A program made the position numbers and the translations under genes. Source: Marinimicrobium agarilyticum DSM 16975 (GTDB taxonomy: Bacteria; Pseudomonadota; Gammaproteobacteria; Pseudomonadales; Cellvibrionaceae). From it: a stretch of DNA of 64,000 nucleotides. Position 1 is the first letter of the stretch; each line of letters starts with the position of its first letter. The stretch spans positions 248,001 to 312,000 of the forward strand of contig NZ_AUHU01000003.1 of NCBI RefSeq assembly GCF_000423345.1, given 5' to 3'. Of the stretch, positions 26,921 to 35,308 are shown in pieces. The notes beneath the pieces are model-generated. The model ran no database searches and was not told the origin of the DNA. It was given only the letters and a program-made list of their open reading frames with translations.

Positions 26921-27741
26921 GTGCATTTTTGAACGAATGGCTGCCCACGATTCTGGCCATGCTGGCGACCGGCGCTCTCGCCGGGGTGCTCGCCGGCCTG
27001 CTCGGGGTGGGCGGTGGCATCGTCATCGTGCCGGTCTTGTATTTCGTGTTGCAGGGCCTGGGAGTGGACCCCGATGTCGCGATTCGGGTCGCGACCGGCA
27101 CCTCCCTCTTGGTGATTGTCCCCACCAGTTTGTCCTCGGTTCGATCCCACCACCGGCGGGGTAATGTCGACTGGGCGCTGATCAAACGCTGGTGGCCGTT
27201 TATGGTGCTCGGCGTCATTGCCGGTAGCGCTACGGCTCTGGTGGTAAAGGGCCAGGTCATCAGCGGCGTGTTCGGTGTTATCGCCCTCTTGGTGGCTGCC
27301 AATATGCTCTTCCGCCCCAAGGCGCCGCCGGTCGCCGACTCGCTGCCCGGCCTGCCGGGGCAGGGGCTGATGGCCAGTGGCATCGGCTATTTCTCAGTGA
27401 TGATCGGCATCGGCGGCGGCACCCTGGGCGTGCCTTTGCTCACCGCCTGCAATGTCGCTCCGCACCGGGCCGTGGGCACCGCCGCCTTCTTCGGCCTTCT
27501 GATCGCCCTGCCGGGCGCCACCGCCATGCTGCTGGCCCAGACGCCGACCGGCGCACCGGCCGGCATGGTCGGTTTGGTCAACCTCGCCGGCTTTGCCGCC
27601 ATAGTGCCGCTCACGGTGCTGCTGGCACCGGTGGGCACCTGGCTGGGCTCCAAACTGGATGCGCTCTGGCTCAAGCGCGTGTTCGCCATCTTTTTGTGCA
27701 TCAGCGGCGCTCGCATGCTGATGCAGACCCTGGGAGTGTGA
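26917..27741 (+). CDS. TauE/SafE family membrane transporter
   Basis: 274 residues, about eight transmembrane helices. Family-typical repeats are GVLAGLLGVGGGIVIVPVL near the N-terminus and SVMIGIGGGTLGVPLL in the second half. Start is TTG 26917, overlapping the previous stop in TTGA, with GGAGG eight bases upstream. TauE/SafE proteins move sulfite, sulfoacetate and other small organic anions. Here the neighbours suggest export or import of an oxalate-type or ureide anion, which is inference only. Confidence 0.85.
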   Translation: MSAFLNEWLPTILAMLATGALAGVLAGLLGVGGGIVIVPVLYFVLQGLGVDPDVAIRVATGTSLLVIVPTSLSSVRSHHRRGNVDWALIKRWWPFMVLGVIAGSATALVVKGQVISGVFGVIALLVAANMLFRPKAPPVADSLPGLPGQGLMASGIGYFSVMIGIGGGTLGVPLLTACNVAPHRAVGTAAFFGLLIALPGATAMLLAQTPTGAPAGMVGLVNLAGFAAIVPLTVLLAPVGTWLGSKLDALWLKRVFAIFLCISGARMLMQTLGV

Positions 27742-27742
27742 T

Positions 27743-28999
27743 ATGTCCGAAACGCTTCAACCCGCCTCCAAACTGATGCGGCCTTTCTCTCCACCCCCGC
27801 GCCTGCTGATGGGCCCGGGGCCGATTACCGTGGACCCGCGGGTCCTTCGGGCCATGTCTGCGCAGCTGGTGGGCCAGTACGACCCGGCCATGACCCAATG
27901 CATGAACGACACCATGGCCCTGTACCGGGCGGTGTTCGAGACCGACAACGAGTGGACCTTCCTGGTGGACGGCACCTCGCGCGCGGGCATCGAAGCGGTA
28001 CTGGTGTCCCTGCTGGAACCGGGAGACCGGGTCCTGGTACCTATTTTTGGTCGCTTCGGCCACCTGCTCACCGAAATTGCCGAGCGCTGCGGCGCCGAGG
28101 TGCACACTCTCAGCAAGGAGTGGGGCCAGGTCTTCACCCCGGAGGAAATTGAAACCGCCATCCGTGAAGTGCAGCCCAAAGTGCTTGCCGTGGTGCAGGG
28201 CGATACCTCCACCACCATGCTCCAACCGTTGGAAGACCTGGGAGCCATCTGTCGTGAGCACGGCGTCCTGTTCTACTCCGACGCCACCGCCTCCATTGGC
28301 GGCAACCCGTTCCGCACCGATGCCTGGGGCCTGGATGCGGTGTCCGTCGGCCTGCAGAAGTGCCTCTGCGGCCCCTCCGGCAGTGCGCCCCTGACCCTGA
28401 GCACGCGAGCCGTGGAAGTGATTCGCCGGCGCAAACACGTGGAAGCGGGCATTCGCAGCGACCATCACCGGGACGGCAAGGGGCCGCGTATTCCCTCCAA
28501 CTATTTCGATTTGGGCATGATCATGGACTACTGGGGCGATGAGCGGCTCAACCACCACACCGAGGCCACCACCATGCTCTACGGCGCCCGGGAGTGCGCC
28601 CGCATCCTGCTCGAAGAAGGCGTCAGTAATGCCATTGAGCGTCACCGGATTCACGGCCTCGCCATGGCCCGGGGGCTGGCTGCCATGAACCTGAGCCTGT
28701 TTGGCGACCAGACGAACAAGATGCACAACGTGGTGGGTATTCATATTCCCGACGGCGTTCCGGGGGAGCCGATACGGCAAACCATGCTGAATGACTTCGG
28801 CATCGAAATCGGTACCTCTTTCGGACCTTTGCACGGCAAAATCTGGCGTATCGGCACCATGGGCTACAACGCCCGCAAAGACGCCGTCCTGCAAACTCTG
28901 GCCTGCCTGGAAGCCGTATTGCGCCGAGGTGGACACTCCCTCACCGCCGGTGCGGGTGTCGAGACGGCCCTGGATGTCTACACCGGGGAGGGCGTATGA
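27743..28999 (+). CDS. pucG: PucG-like (S)-ureidoglycine--glyoxylate aminotransferase
   Basis: 418-residue class V PLP aminotransferase. Near the start is LMGPGPITVDPRVLRAMS, with substrate-loop FLVDGTSRAGIEAVLVSLLEPGDRVL in pieces, DATASIGGNPF, and the PLP lysine Lys206 in VGLQKCLCGPSG. Family relatives are serine/alanine-glyoxylate aminotransferases; PucG and Klebsiella HpxJ use ureidoglycine and glyoxylate to give oxalurate and glycine. Direct overlap with an allantoate amidohydrolase gene, which makes ureidoglycine, favours that assignment over a photorespiratory-type AGT. Confidence 0.87.
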   Translation: MSETLQPASKLMRPFSPPPRLLMGPGPITVDPRVLRAMSAQLVGQYDPAMTQCMNDTMALYRAVFETDNEWTFLVDGTSRAGIEAVLVSLLEPGDRVLVPIFGRFGHLLTEIAERCGAEVHTLSKEWGQVFTPEEIETAIREVQPKVLAVVQGDTSTTMLQPLEDLGAICREHGVLFYSDATASIGGNPFRTDAWGLDAVSVGLQKCLCGPSGSAPLTLSTRAVEVIRRRKHVEAGIRSDHHRDGKGPRIPSNYFDLGMIMDYWGDERLNHHTEATTMLYGARECARILLEEGVSNAIERHRIHGLAMARGLAAMNLSLFGDQTNKMHNVVGIHIPDGVPGEPIRQTMLNDFGIEIGTSFGPLHGKIWRIGTMGYNARKDAVLQTLACLEAVLRRGGHSLTAGAGVETALDVYTGEGV

Positions 29000-30258
29000 G
29001 TCTGAACCTATCGGATAAGGCCCTGAACGAACCGGCCGCGCGCCTGATGGCCCGCTGCGATGCCTTGGCAGAGATCAGCTCGGACCCGACCAGCCTCAGC
29101 CGTTTTTACCTCACCCCGGAACACCGGCGGGTCAATGATCAGGTGGCGGAGTGGATGCAGGCGGCGGGCCTGAAAACCTGGGAGGATGCCGCCGGCAACC
29201 TCTGGGGGCGTTGTGTTGCGGCCGATCCGGCGGCCAACCGGACATTGGTTCTGGGGTCTCACCTGGACACGGTGCCCAATGCCGGTCGCTACGACGGCAT
29301 GCTGGGGGTGCTGACCGCGCTCTCCGCTGTGGAGCAACTGCAAGCGGCCGGGGTACGCCTGCCGTTTCATATCGATATTGTCGGCTTCGGGGATGAAGAG
29401 GGCTCGCGCTTTGGCACCACGTTGCTGGGTAGCCGCGCCGTGGCTGGTACCTGGCAGGATGCCTGGTGGGAGCTGACCGACGCCGAGGGCGTTTCCTTGC
29501 ATTCAGCGTTTGAGCAATTTGGCCTGGACCCGGCAAAGATCGGTAACGCGGCACGCTCGTCGGAGGCCTTGCTCGGCTATCTGGAGCTGCACATTGAGCA
29601 GGGCCCGGTGTTGGAACAGCGCAATGAGCCTATGGGGGTGGTGACCGCCATCGCCGGCGCCCGCCGCTATCAGATTGAGCTGACCGGCTATGCCGGTCAC
29701 GCGGGCACGGTGCCCATGGCGATGCGCCAGGACGCCCTGGTCGGTGCAGCGGAATGGATACTGGCGGTGGAACGGGCGGCAAAGGAATTCGATGTGGTGG
29801 CCACCGTCGGTCAATGCCAGGCGCAGCCCGGTGGCGTGAACGTGATTCCCGGTGCGGTGCAGCTGTCACTGGACATTCGCTCGGGAGACGACCGTCGGCG
29901 CGATGAAGCCTTGGAGTCGATTCGGGGCAGCATGGCCCGCATCGAACAGGCCCGTCACTTGAGCTCGCAGTGGCGGGAAATCCACAACGCGCCCGCGGTG
30001 GCCTGCGCCGACTGGTGGCAGCAGCTGCAGTGCGCGGTATTGTCGGAGCTGAACCTTCAGCCGCTGTGCCTGATGAGCGGTGCGGGCCACGATGCCATGG
30101 CCATGGCGGAGATCGCCGATTGCGCCATGTACTTTGTGCGCTGCAAGGGCGGCGTCAGCCATCATCCGGACGAAGCCATTCAACAGGCCGACCTGATACC
30201 CGCCATCGCCACCATGACACAAACTCTGATCCGCCTGGCCCAGCGTTTCACCGACTGA
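28996..30258 (+). CDS. Allantoate amidohydrolase (M20 Zn-dependent family)
   Basis: 420-residue M20/hydantoinase-carbamoylase family enzyme. Metal and substrate motifs: LVLGSHLDTVPNAGRYDGML, FGDEEGSRFG, YLELHIEQGPVLE, GAGHDAMAMA and the C-terminal GGVSHHPDEAI. It converts allantoate to ureidoglycine, ammonia and carbon dioxide (AllC/HpxK type). ATG overlaps the pucG stop (ATGA). Beta-ureidopropionase and N-carbamoylases share the fold, but PuuE and PucG in the same locus make allantoate the likely substrate. It is the last gene of the run and converges with the metal pump gene 25 bp away. Confidence 0.9.
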   Translation: MSLNLSDKALNEPAARLMARCDALAEISSDPTSLSRFYLTPEHRRVNDQVAEWMQAAGLKTWEDAAGNLWGRCVAADPAANRTLVLGSHLDTVPNAGRYDGMLGVLTALSAVEQLQAAGVRLPFHIDIVGFGDEEGSRFGTTLLGSRAVAGTWQDAWWELTDAEGVSLHSAFEQFGLDPAKIGNAARSSEALLGYLELHIEQGPVLEQRNEPMGVVTAIAGARRYQIELTGYAGHAGTVPMAMRQDALVGAAEWILAVERAAKEFDVVATVGQCQAQPGGVNVIPGAVQLSLDIRSGDDRRRDEALESIRGSMARIEQARHLSSQWREIHNAPAVACADWWQQLQCAVLSELNLQPLCLMSGAGHDAMAMAEIADCAMYFVRCKGGVSHHPDEAIQQADLIPAIATMTQTLIRLAQRFTD

Positions 30259-30283
30259 GGTTTGCCCGGGCGGAGCGTCTCAG

Positions 30284-33200
30284 CTATTTGGTATGGGCCT
30301 CACCAAAGCGCAAATACATGGCCGGGACCACCACCATATTCAAGGCGGTGGAGGTGAATAGCCCCCACAGAATAACGACCGCCATGGGTGCCTGGATTTC
30401 GCTGCCGGGTTCACCGGCGGCGAGTGCCAGAGGCACCAACGCCAGTGCTGTGCCCAGTGCGGTCATCAGGATGGGAATCAAGCGTTCTTCGGCGCCTTGC
30501 ATAATGGCCGCGCGCCTCGCCACGCCTTCATCGCGAATCAGGCGTTGGATATGGTCAATCAGAATAATGCCGTTGCGGGTGGCGATGCCAAACAGAGTGA
30601 TAAAACCGATGACCGCAGCAATGGTCAAAGTCCCACCGGTCAACCACACGCCCGCAATACCCCCGATGACAGCCAGAGGAAGGTTCAGCATGATCAGGCC
30701 GGCGTCGCGCATCGAGCCGAAAGCGGTCACCAACAGTAAAAAAATTCCTAGAATCACCGCCGCGCCCAGAAGCAGCAGCCGCGTTCCCGCCGACTGGGCA
30801 CTCTCGAATTGACCGCCGTACTCTATGTGGTATCCCGCCGGCAAGGGCACGTTCTCGCGCACCACCGTCTGAATATCCTCCACTACGCTGACCAGAGCGC
30901 GGTCCGCCACGTTGGCCATGACCACCAGCTTGCGCTGCACATCTTCCCGGGAGATGGTGTTGGGCCCGCGCCGTTTTTCAATCGTGGCCAGGGCGCTCAA
31001 CGAGGTCACCGCGCCGGAGGGCAGGGTAACCAGAGTTTGCTTCAGCGTTTCTACGGATGACTTGGCCTGCTCGGGTAAACGCACCACCAGATCAAAGGTC
31101 GATTGCCCTTCCATGATCTGGCTGACCACTGTTCCGGTAAAGGCCGTTTCCAGCAGCTCCGCCGCCTGCGACATACTCAAGCCGTAATTGGCCAGGGCCG
31201 GACGGTCGAACTTGACCGACACAAACGGAATTTCGCTCTGCTGCTCCATGGCCACATCGACCGCGCCGGGGACCTCGCTCACCAGGCTTTCCACTTCTTT
31301 GCCCAAGCGGCGAAGTTCAAACAAGTCCGCGCCAAAGATTTTGATGGCGATATTCGCCCGCGTACCGGACAGCATGTGATCGATGCGATGGGAAATGGGT
31401 TGGCCGATGATGACATTGGTGCCGGGAATCGAGGCGAAGCGTTGGCGCAGTGCGGCGAGCATCGCCTCTTTGCTGCGCTCGCCCATGTCCAGGGTCACAT
31501 CAATCTCCGAGGCGAACACCTGCTGTGCATGGGGGTCGAGTTCGGCCCGACCGGTGCGCCGGGCGGTGGCGACGACTTCGGGCTGCTCCAGCAGAATGTG
31601 TTCGACCCGCGCGCCAATCTCATCGGACGTTTCCAGAGCGGTTCCGGGCAGGGTGACCACGCTCAGGGTCAGGCTGCCCTCATTGAACTCGGGCAGAAAC
31701 CCTCTTCCCGCGAAGCCCAAAGCGATCAGTGCCAACACGAGCGTTGCGGCGGCCCCGCCAACGACCCATCGGGTATGGTTCAACGAGGCTTTCAACAACG
31801 GCCGATAACGCCGTTTGAGCCAGCCGATTAAGCGAGAGTCGTGGTCCTGTCGCACGGCCTTGCTGCCCGGCAGAAAATACAGACACAACACCGGTGTCAC
31901 CGTCAGGGCCACCAGCAAGGAGGCGGCCAGAGAAATGACGTAGGCAAAACCGAGCGGTTCCAGTAGTCGGCCTTCCACCCCGTCGAGGAAAAACAGCGGC
32001 AGAAACACCAGAACAATAATCAGCGTGGCGAAGACGATGGAGCTTTGAATTTCATGGGTGGCCCTTAGAACAACGGGCAGGGCCGGTTCGCGTTCCGGCT
32101 CGGGGCGTTGGGTGTTTTCCCGCAGGCGGCGGACAATGTTTTCCACGACTATGATGGCATCGTCCACGAGCGCGCCCATGGCGATGGCGATGCCGCCCAG
32201 AGTCATGGTGTTCAGCGTACCCCCCAGCCAGCGGATGGCCAGTACGGTCACCAGAACCGACAGGGGAATCGCCATCAGGGCAATACCCGTGGCCCGGGCG
32301 CTGACGAGAAAGATGAACATGATGGCGACTACCAGCACGGCGCCGTCGCGCAGGGCCACCAGAAGGTTGTCGATGGCGTTATCGATAAAACTCGCCTGGC
32401 GGAAGGCGTTGGTTTCAATACGCATACCCTCGGGCAGGCTTTGGCCCAGATCCGCAATGACGGTATCCAGGGATTCGGTCAATGCCAGGGTGTTTACATT
32501 GGGTTGCTTCTGAATGCCGAGCACCACCGCCGGATCGCCGTTGTAGGCGGCCGTGCCCCGGCGCGGTGCCGGCCCGATCACGACTTCGGCTACATCGCGT
32601 ACCAGAACCGGGGTGCCCTCGCGTTGGGTAATGACCGCCTCGCCGATGTCCTCAATGGTGTGGACGCGACCCAGTCCCTGAATCAGATACTCCTGCCGGT
32701 TTTCCGTGACGAAGCCCGCCGCCGCATTGGCGTTGGACTCGCCCACTGATGTGCGCAGCTGGTTCAGGGAAATACCGTAGGCAGAGAGACGCTCGGGAGA
32801 GGCCACTACCTGGTATTGGCGGGTCTCTCCCCCAATGGGAATCACTTCCGCCACGCCCGGCACGGCGAGTAGGCGACGGCGCACGGTCCAGTCTGCGGCC
32901 GTTTTCAGGGCCATCTCATCGTGGCGATCGGAGACCAGGGCAATGAACATGATCTCCCCCATAATCGACGATACCGGCGCCAGCACCGGCGCAGGCAGTT
33001 CCGGTGGCAAGGCCGCCCTGGTGGTTTGCAGCTTCTCCGACACGATCTGCCGGGCGCGATAGATGTCCGTGCCCCACTCGAATTCGACACTGATTACCGA
33101 GATGCCTACGCCGGTATTTGAGCGAACGCGGCGAACCCCGCTGGCGCCGTTCATGGCGGTTTCGATGGGGAAGGTCACTCGCCGTTCGACATCCTCCGGG

Positions 33201-33370
33201 GGCATGCCATGGGCTTCGGCGACAATGGTCACCACCGGTGCGGTCAGGTCCGGGAACACGTCCACCGGCGTGCGGCTGGCCATCCAGCCCCCGCCGACGA
33301 GCAGCGCGCCGGCTACCGCCAGAATCAACAAGCGGTTGCCGAGCGACCAGCGAATGATGGATTCAATCAT
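30284..33370 (-). CDS. HME-RND heavy-metal efflux pump (CusA/CzcA family)
   Basis: 1028-residue inner-membrane proton/metal antiporter. It has the RND layout of TM1 (residues 12-30), a periplasmic porter domain, six helices, a second porter domain and five helices. Transmembrane helix 4 reads GGIAIAMGALVDDAIIVVEN, carrying two Asp and a Glu as in heavy-metal RND pumps. FPDLTAPVVTIVAEA and the QxxP-like EVIPIGGETRQYQV regions also fit. Length is that of CusA/CzcA (about 1030-1060). Metal specificity (Cu/Ag versus Zn/Co/Ni) cannot be read confidently; the His-rich companion proteins fit Zn, Ni or Cu. Last gene of the operon. Confidence 0.93.
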   Translation of the reverse strand: MIESIIRWSLGNRLLILAVAGALLVGGGWMASRTPVDVFPDLTAPVVTIVAEAHGMPPEDVERRVTFPIETAMNGASGVRRVRSNTGVGISVISVEFEWGTDIYRARQIVSEKLQTTRAALPPELPAPVLAPVSSIMGEIMFIALVSDRHDEMALKTAADWTVRRRLLAVPGVAEVIPIGGETRQYQVVASPERLSAYGISLNQLRTSVGESNANAAAGFVTENRQEYLIQGLGRVHTIEDIGEAVITQREGTPVLVRDVAEVVIGPAPRRGTAAYNGDPAVVLGIQKQPNVNTLALTESLDTVIADLGQSLPEGMRIETNAFRQASFIDNAIDNLLVALRDGAVLVVAIMFIFLVSARATGIALMAIPLSVLVTVLAIRWLGGTLNTMTLGGIAIAMGALVDDAIIVVENIVRRLRENTQRPEPEREPALPVVLRATHEIQSSIVFATLIIVLVFLPLFFLDGVEGRLLEPLGFAYVISLAASLLVALTVTPVLCLYFLPGSKAVRQDHDSRLIGWLKRRYRPLLKASLNHTRWVVGGAAATLVLALIALGFAGRGFLPEFNEGSLTLSVVTLPGTALETSDEIGARVEHILLEQPEVVATARRTGRAELDPHAQQVFASEIDVTLDMGERSKEAMLAALRQRFASIPGTNVIIGQPISHRIDHMLSGTRANIAIKIFGADLFELRRLGKEVESLVSEVPGAVDVAMEQQSEIPFVSVKFDRPALANYGLSMSQAAELLETAFTGTVVSQIMEGQSTFDLVVRLPEQAKSSVETLKQTLVTLPSGAVTSLSALATIEKRRGPNTISREDVQRKLVVMANVADRALVSVVEDIQTVVRENVPLPAGYHIEYGGQFESAQSAGTRLLLLGAAVILGIFLLLVTAFGSMRDAGLIMLNLPLAVIGGIAGVWLTGGTLTIAAVIGFITLFGIATRNGIILIDHIQRLIRDEGVARRAAIMQGAEERLIPILMTALGTALALVPLALAAGEPGSEIQAPMAVVILWGLFTSTALNMVVVPAMYLRFGEAHTK

Positions 33371-33393
33371 GGGCGGGGACTTGCAGCGTTGGG

Positions 33394-34962
33394 TTAGTGG
33401 GCGTGGCCATGGCCGATCTCCTCGCCACCGGCCGCGGCCAGTTTGACGTAATAGGCGCCTTCGGAAACCACCCGATCCCCTTCGGCGATACCGCTCAGGA
33501 CCTCTACCCAGGGGCCGTCGTGCACCCCGAGCCGCACGGTGCGACGCTCGAAGGTTTCGCCCCCGGTCTGGACATAGACGACCGGTTGGCCGCTGTCGTC
33601 AATGATGGCGCTGCGTGGCATCGCCAGGCGCGCCGAGGGTTGGCCATAGAACACATGTGCCGGCATGCGGGCACCGATCAGTGTGGGCCCGATCTCGCTC
33701 GGGTACTCAAGTGTCACGGCGGCGGTGCGGGTGGCCGGGTCGATGACCGAGCGGGTGGAGACCAGGCGGGCCCGGTGTTGGGCATCCAGCACCAGGGGGC
33801 TGGCCTGCGAGTCCGAGGGCAACCAGGCGCCACTGGCGCGGCGCAGGTGTTCGGCGTGTTTTTCCGGGACCTGCACTTCCAGCCAGCGCCGCTCCGGCAC
33901 GGCCAGTGTGAACAGGGCATCGCCCGCGCGCACGAACGCTCCGGGTCTGACTCTGGCTTCCACCACTTCGGCGGCAATGGGCGCGCGCAGGGCAATGCCC
34001 GCTTGTTCGCGGCCGCCCCGGCGCTGCTGCAGGCGGGACTGGGCCGTCTGCATTTCCACCTCGGCGATTTCCAGGGCCTGCCGGGCTTCGAGCAATCGCC
34101 GCTCGGGAATGGCGCCCTGCTCGAACAGGGTCTGGAGCCGTTCCACATCCTGCCGGGCCAGTGCCAGGCGCGAGCGGGCGCGCTCCAGCTCAACCAGTAG
34201 GTTGCCGATATCCGCGCCTTCGCCCAAGCGGGGCACCAGATAACCGAGTGACTGATCGGCCTCGACGCTGTCACCGGCATTGATCAGGGCCGTGGTGGTG
34301 TAGTAGCCGTCGGAAGGGGCCCGCACGATGGCGCTGCCGTCAGCGGGAGCCTGCACGGTTCCGAAGCCGGGCACGGAGGGGCGCAGCGGCTGAACGCTAA
34401 CGGGTCGCGTCGCGAAGGGGTTGTCCCATTGCTGTTCCTTCAGATAGCTGATCTCACCGGGTGGCTCGCTCTGGCCGATGTGGGCGGACGCCGGGTCGGC
34501 GAACACCGTCACCTCACCGAGCTCGTGAACCGCCTGCAGGTCACCGTCGCGCACCGTCACCCGCAGTTGGTAGGTTCCGGCCTCGCGGGGCGTAACGGTC
34601 GGGGTGAAAATGCCCCGGCGAGCGGGCGCTTTGACGCGAAAGCGGGCCACGGTTTTGTCGCCCTGCAGAAGCGACACATCCATGATTCCGCGGGTAAGCG
34701 GCTCGAAGTCGGACAGCCGTGTGACATGGGCGGCCAGGGTCGATGGCTGGCCCACGACCAAGGGCGGAAATTCGACGAACAGCTCCGTCGATTCGCTGTA
34801 GTCGGTGTAGACCAGGGCGGGTTCGTCACTGTGCCCGTCCGCCTCGTCGTGGCTGCCACCGGCACCATGGGGGTGTCCGCCGCCGGCCTGAGAGCAGAGG
34901 CTCAGAGTGAGAGTGCCGAGCAGTAACGCCCAGCGTGCCCCCGTCTTAATGCTGGTGATCAT
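33394..34962 (-). CDS. Periplasmic adaptor (CusB/CzcB-type, HlyD family) with N-terminal extra domain
   Basis: 522 residues. Signal peptide (ALLLGTLTLSLCSQAG), a short His-rich stretch, and an immunoglobulin-like domain (about residues 45-155, with FEPLTRGIMDVSLLQGD and PREAGTYQLRVTVRDG). The adaptor proper follows: lipoyl half-motif APADGSAIVRAPSDGYY, alpha-helical hairpin (ERARSRLALARQDVERLQTLFEQG), barrel and membrane-proximal domains. ATG 34962 is chosen because it starts a proper signal peptide; the frame stays open further upstream only through the low-complexity His-rich gene. It overlaps that gene by 17 bases. Confidence 0.9.
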   Translation of the reverse strand: MITSIKTGARWALLLGTLTLSLCSQAGGGHPHGAGGSHDEADGHSDEPALVYTDYSESTELFVEFPPLVVGQPSTLAAHVTRLSDFEPLTRGIMDVSLLQGDKTVARFRVKAPARRGIFTPTVTPREAGTYQLRVTVRDGDLQAVHELGEVTVFADPASAHIGQSEPPGEISYLKEQQWDNPFATRPVSVQPLRPSVPGFGTVQAPADGSAIVRAPSDGYYTTTALINAGDSVEADQSLGYLVPRLGEGADIGNLLVELERARSRLALARQDVERLQTLFEQGAIPERRLLEARQALEIAEVEMQTAQSRLQQRRGGREQAGIALRAPIAAEVVEARVRPGAFVRAGDALFTLAVPERRWLEVQVPEKHAEHLRRASGAWLPSDSQASPLVLDAQHRARLVSTRSVIDPATRTAAVTLEYPSEIGPTLIGARMPAHVFYGQPSARLAMPRSAIIDDSGQPVVYVQTGGETFERRTVRLGVHDGPWVEVLSGIAEGDRVVSEGAYYVKLAAAGGEEIGHGHAH

Positions 34963-35308
34963 CCGCCCCGTCCCCGTCCCCGTGGTCGTGATGATCGTGG
35001 CCTTCCTCGTGGTCCTCATGGTGATCGGTCGAGGTTTCCATGGACATCTCTTCTGTGGAGGACTCGTCGGCCTCGTCGCCGTAATAAGCTTCGGTCTCGG
35101 GTTCATCGTGGCTGTGATCGCCCCCCTCATGCTCATGGGGCGCTTCGCCGTCGTGACTGTGATCGCCCTCGGCGTGTTCGTGGGCTTCGTCGCCGTTGTG
35201 GGGGTGGCCGTGGTCGTCGGCATCACTGCAGCCCGCGAGCAGACCAGCGGAGACCAGTAGTGCCATCAGTGTCGTGCTCAAGGTGTTCATGGTGGTTTTC
35301 TTCATCAT
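34946..35308 (-). CDS. Histidine-rich metal-binding lipoprotein
   Basis: 120 residues: lipoprotein signal with lipobox LLAGC (Cys27), then a mature chain almost wholly His, Asp, Glu and Gly with about 20 histidines in two clusters (roughly residues 32-70 and 92-120). A Tyr/Met-containing acidic spacer separates them. It is probably a periplasmic-face metal buffer or chaperone for the RND pump. Its ATG overlaps the TolC-family stop in ATGATGA, and its end overlaps the adaptor start, so it is translationally tied to both. No globular family is recognised. Confidence 0.85.
   Translation of the reverse strand: MMKKTTMNTLSTTLMALLVSAGLLAGCSDADDHGHPHNGDEAHEHAEGDHSHDGEAPHEHEGGDHSHDEPETEAYYGDEADESSTEEMSMETSTDHHEDHEEGHDHHDHGDGDGADDHQH

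Noticed and set aside
34962-35226. N-terminal extension of the adaptor gene through the His-rich lipoprotein region
   Set aside because: Thr/Pro-rich low-complexity translation caused by the alternate frame of His/Asp codons; a proper signal peptide begins at 34962.
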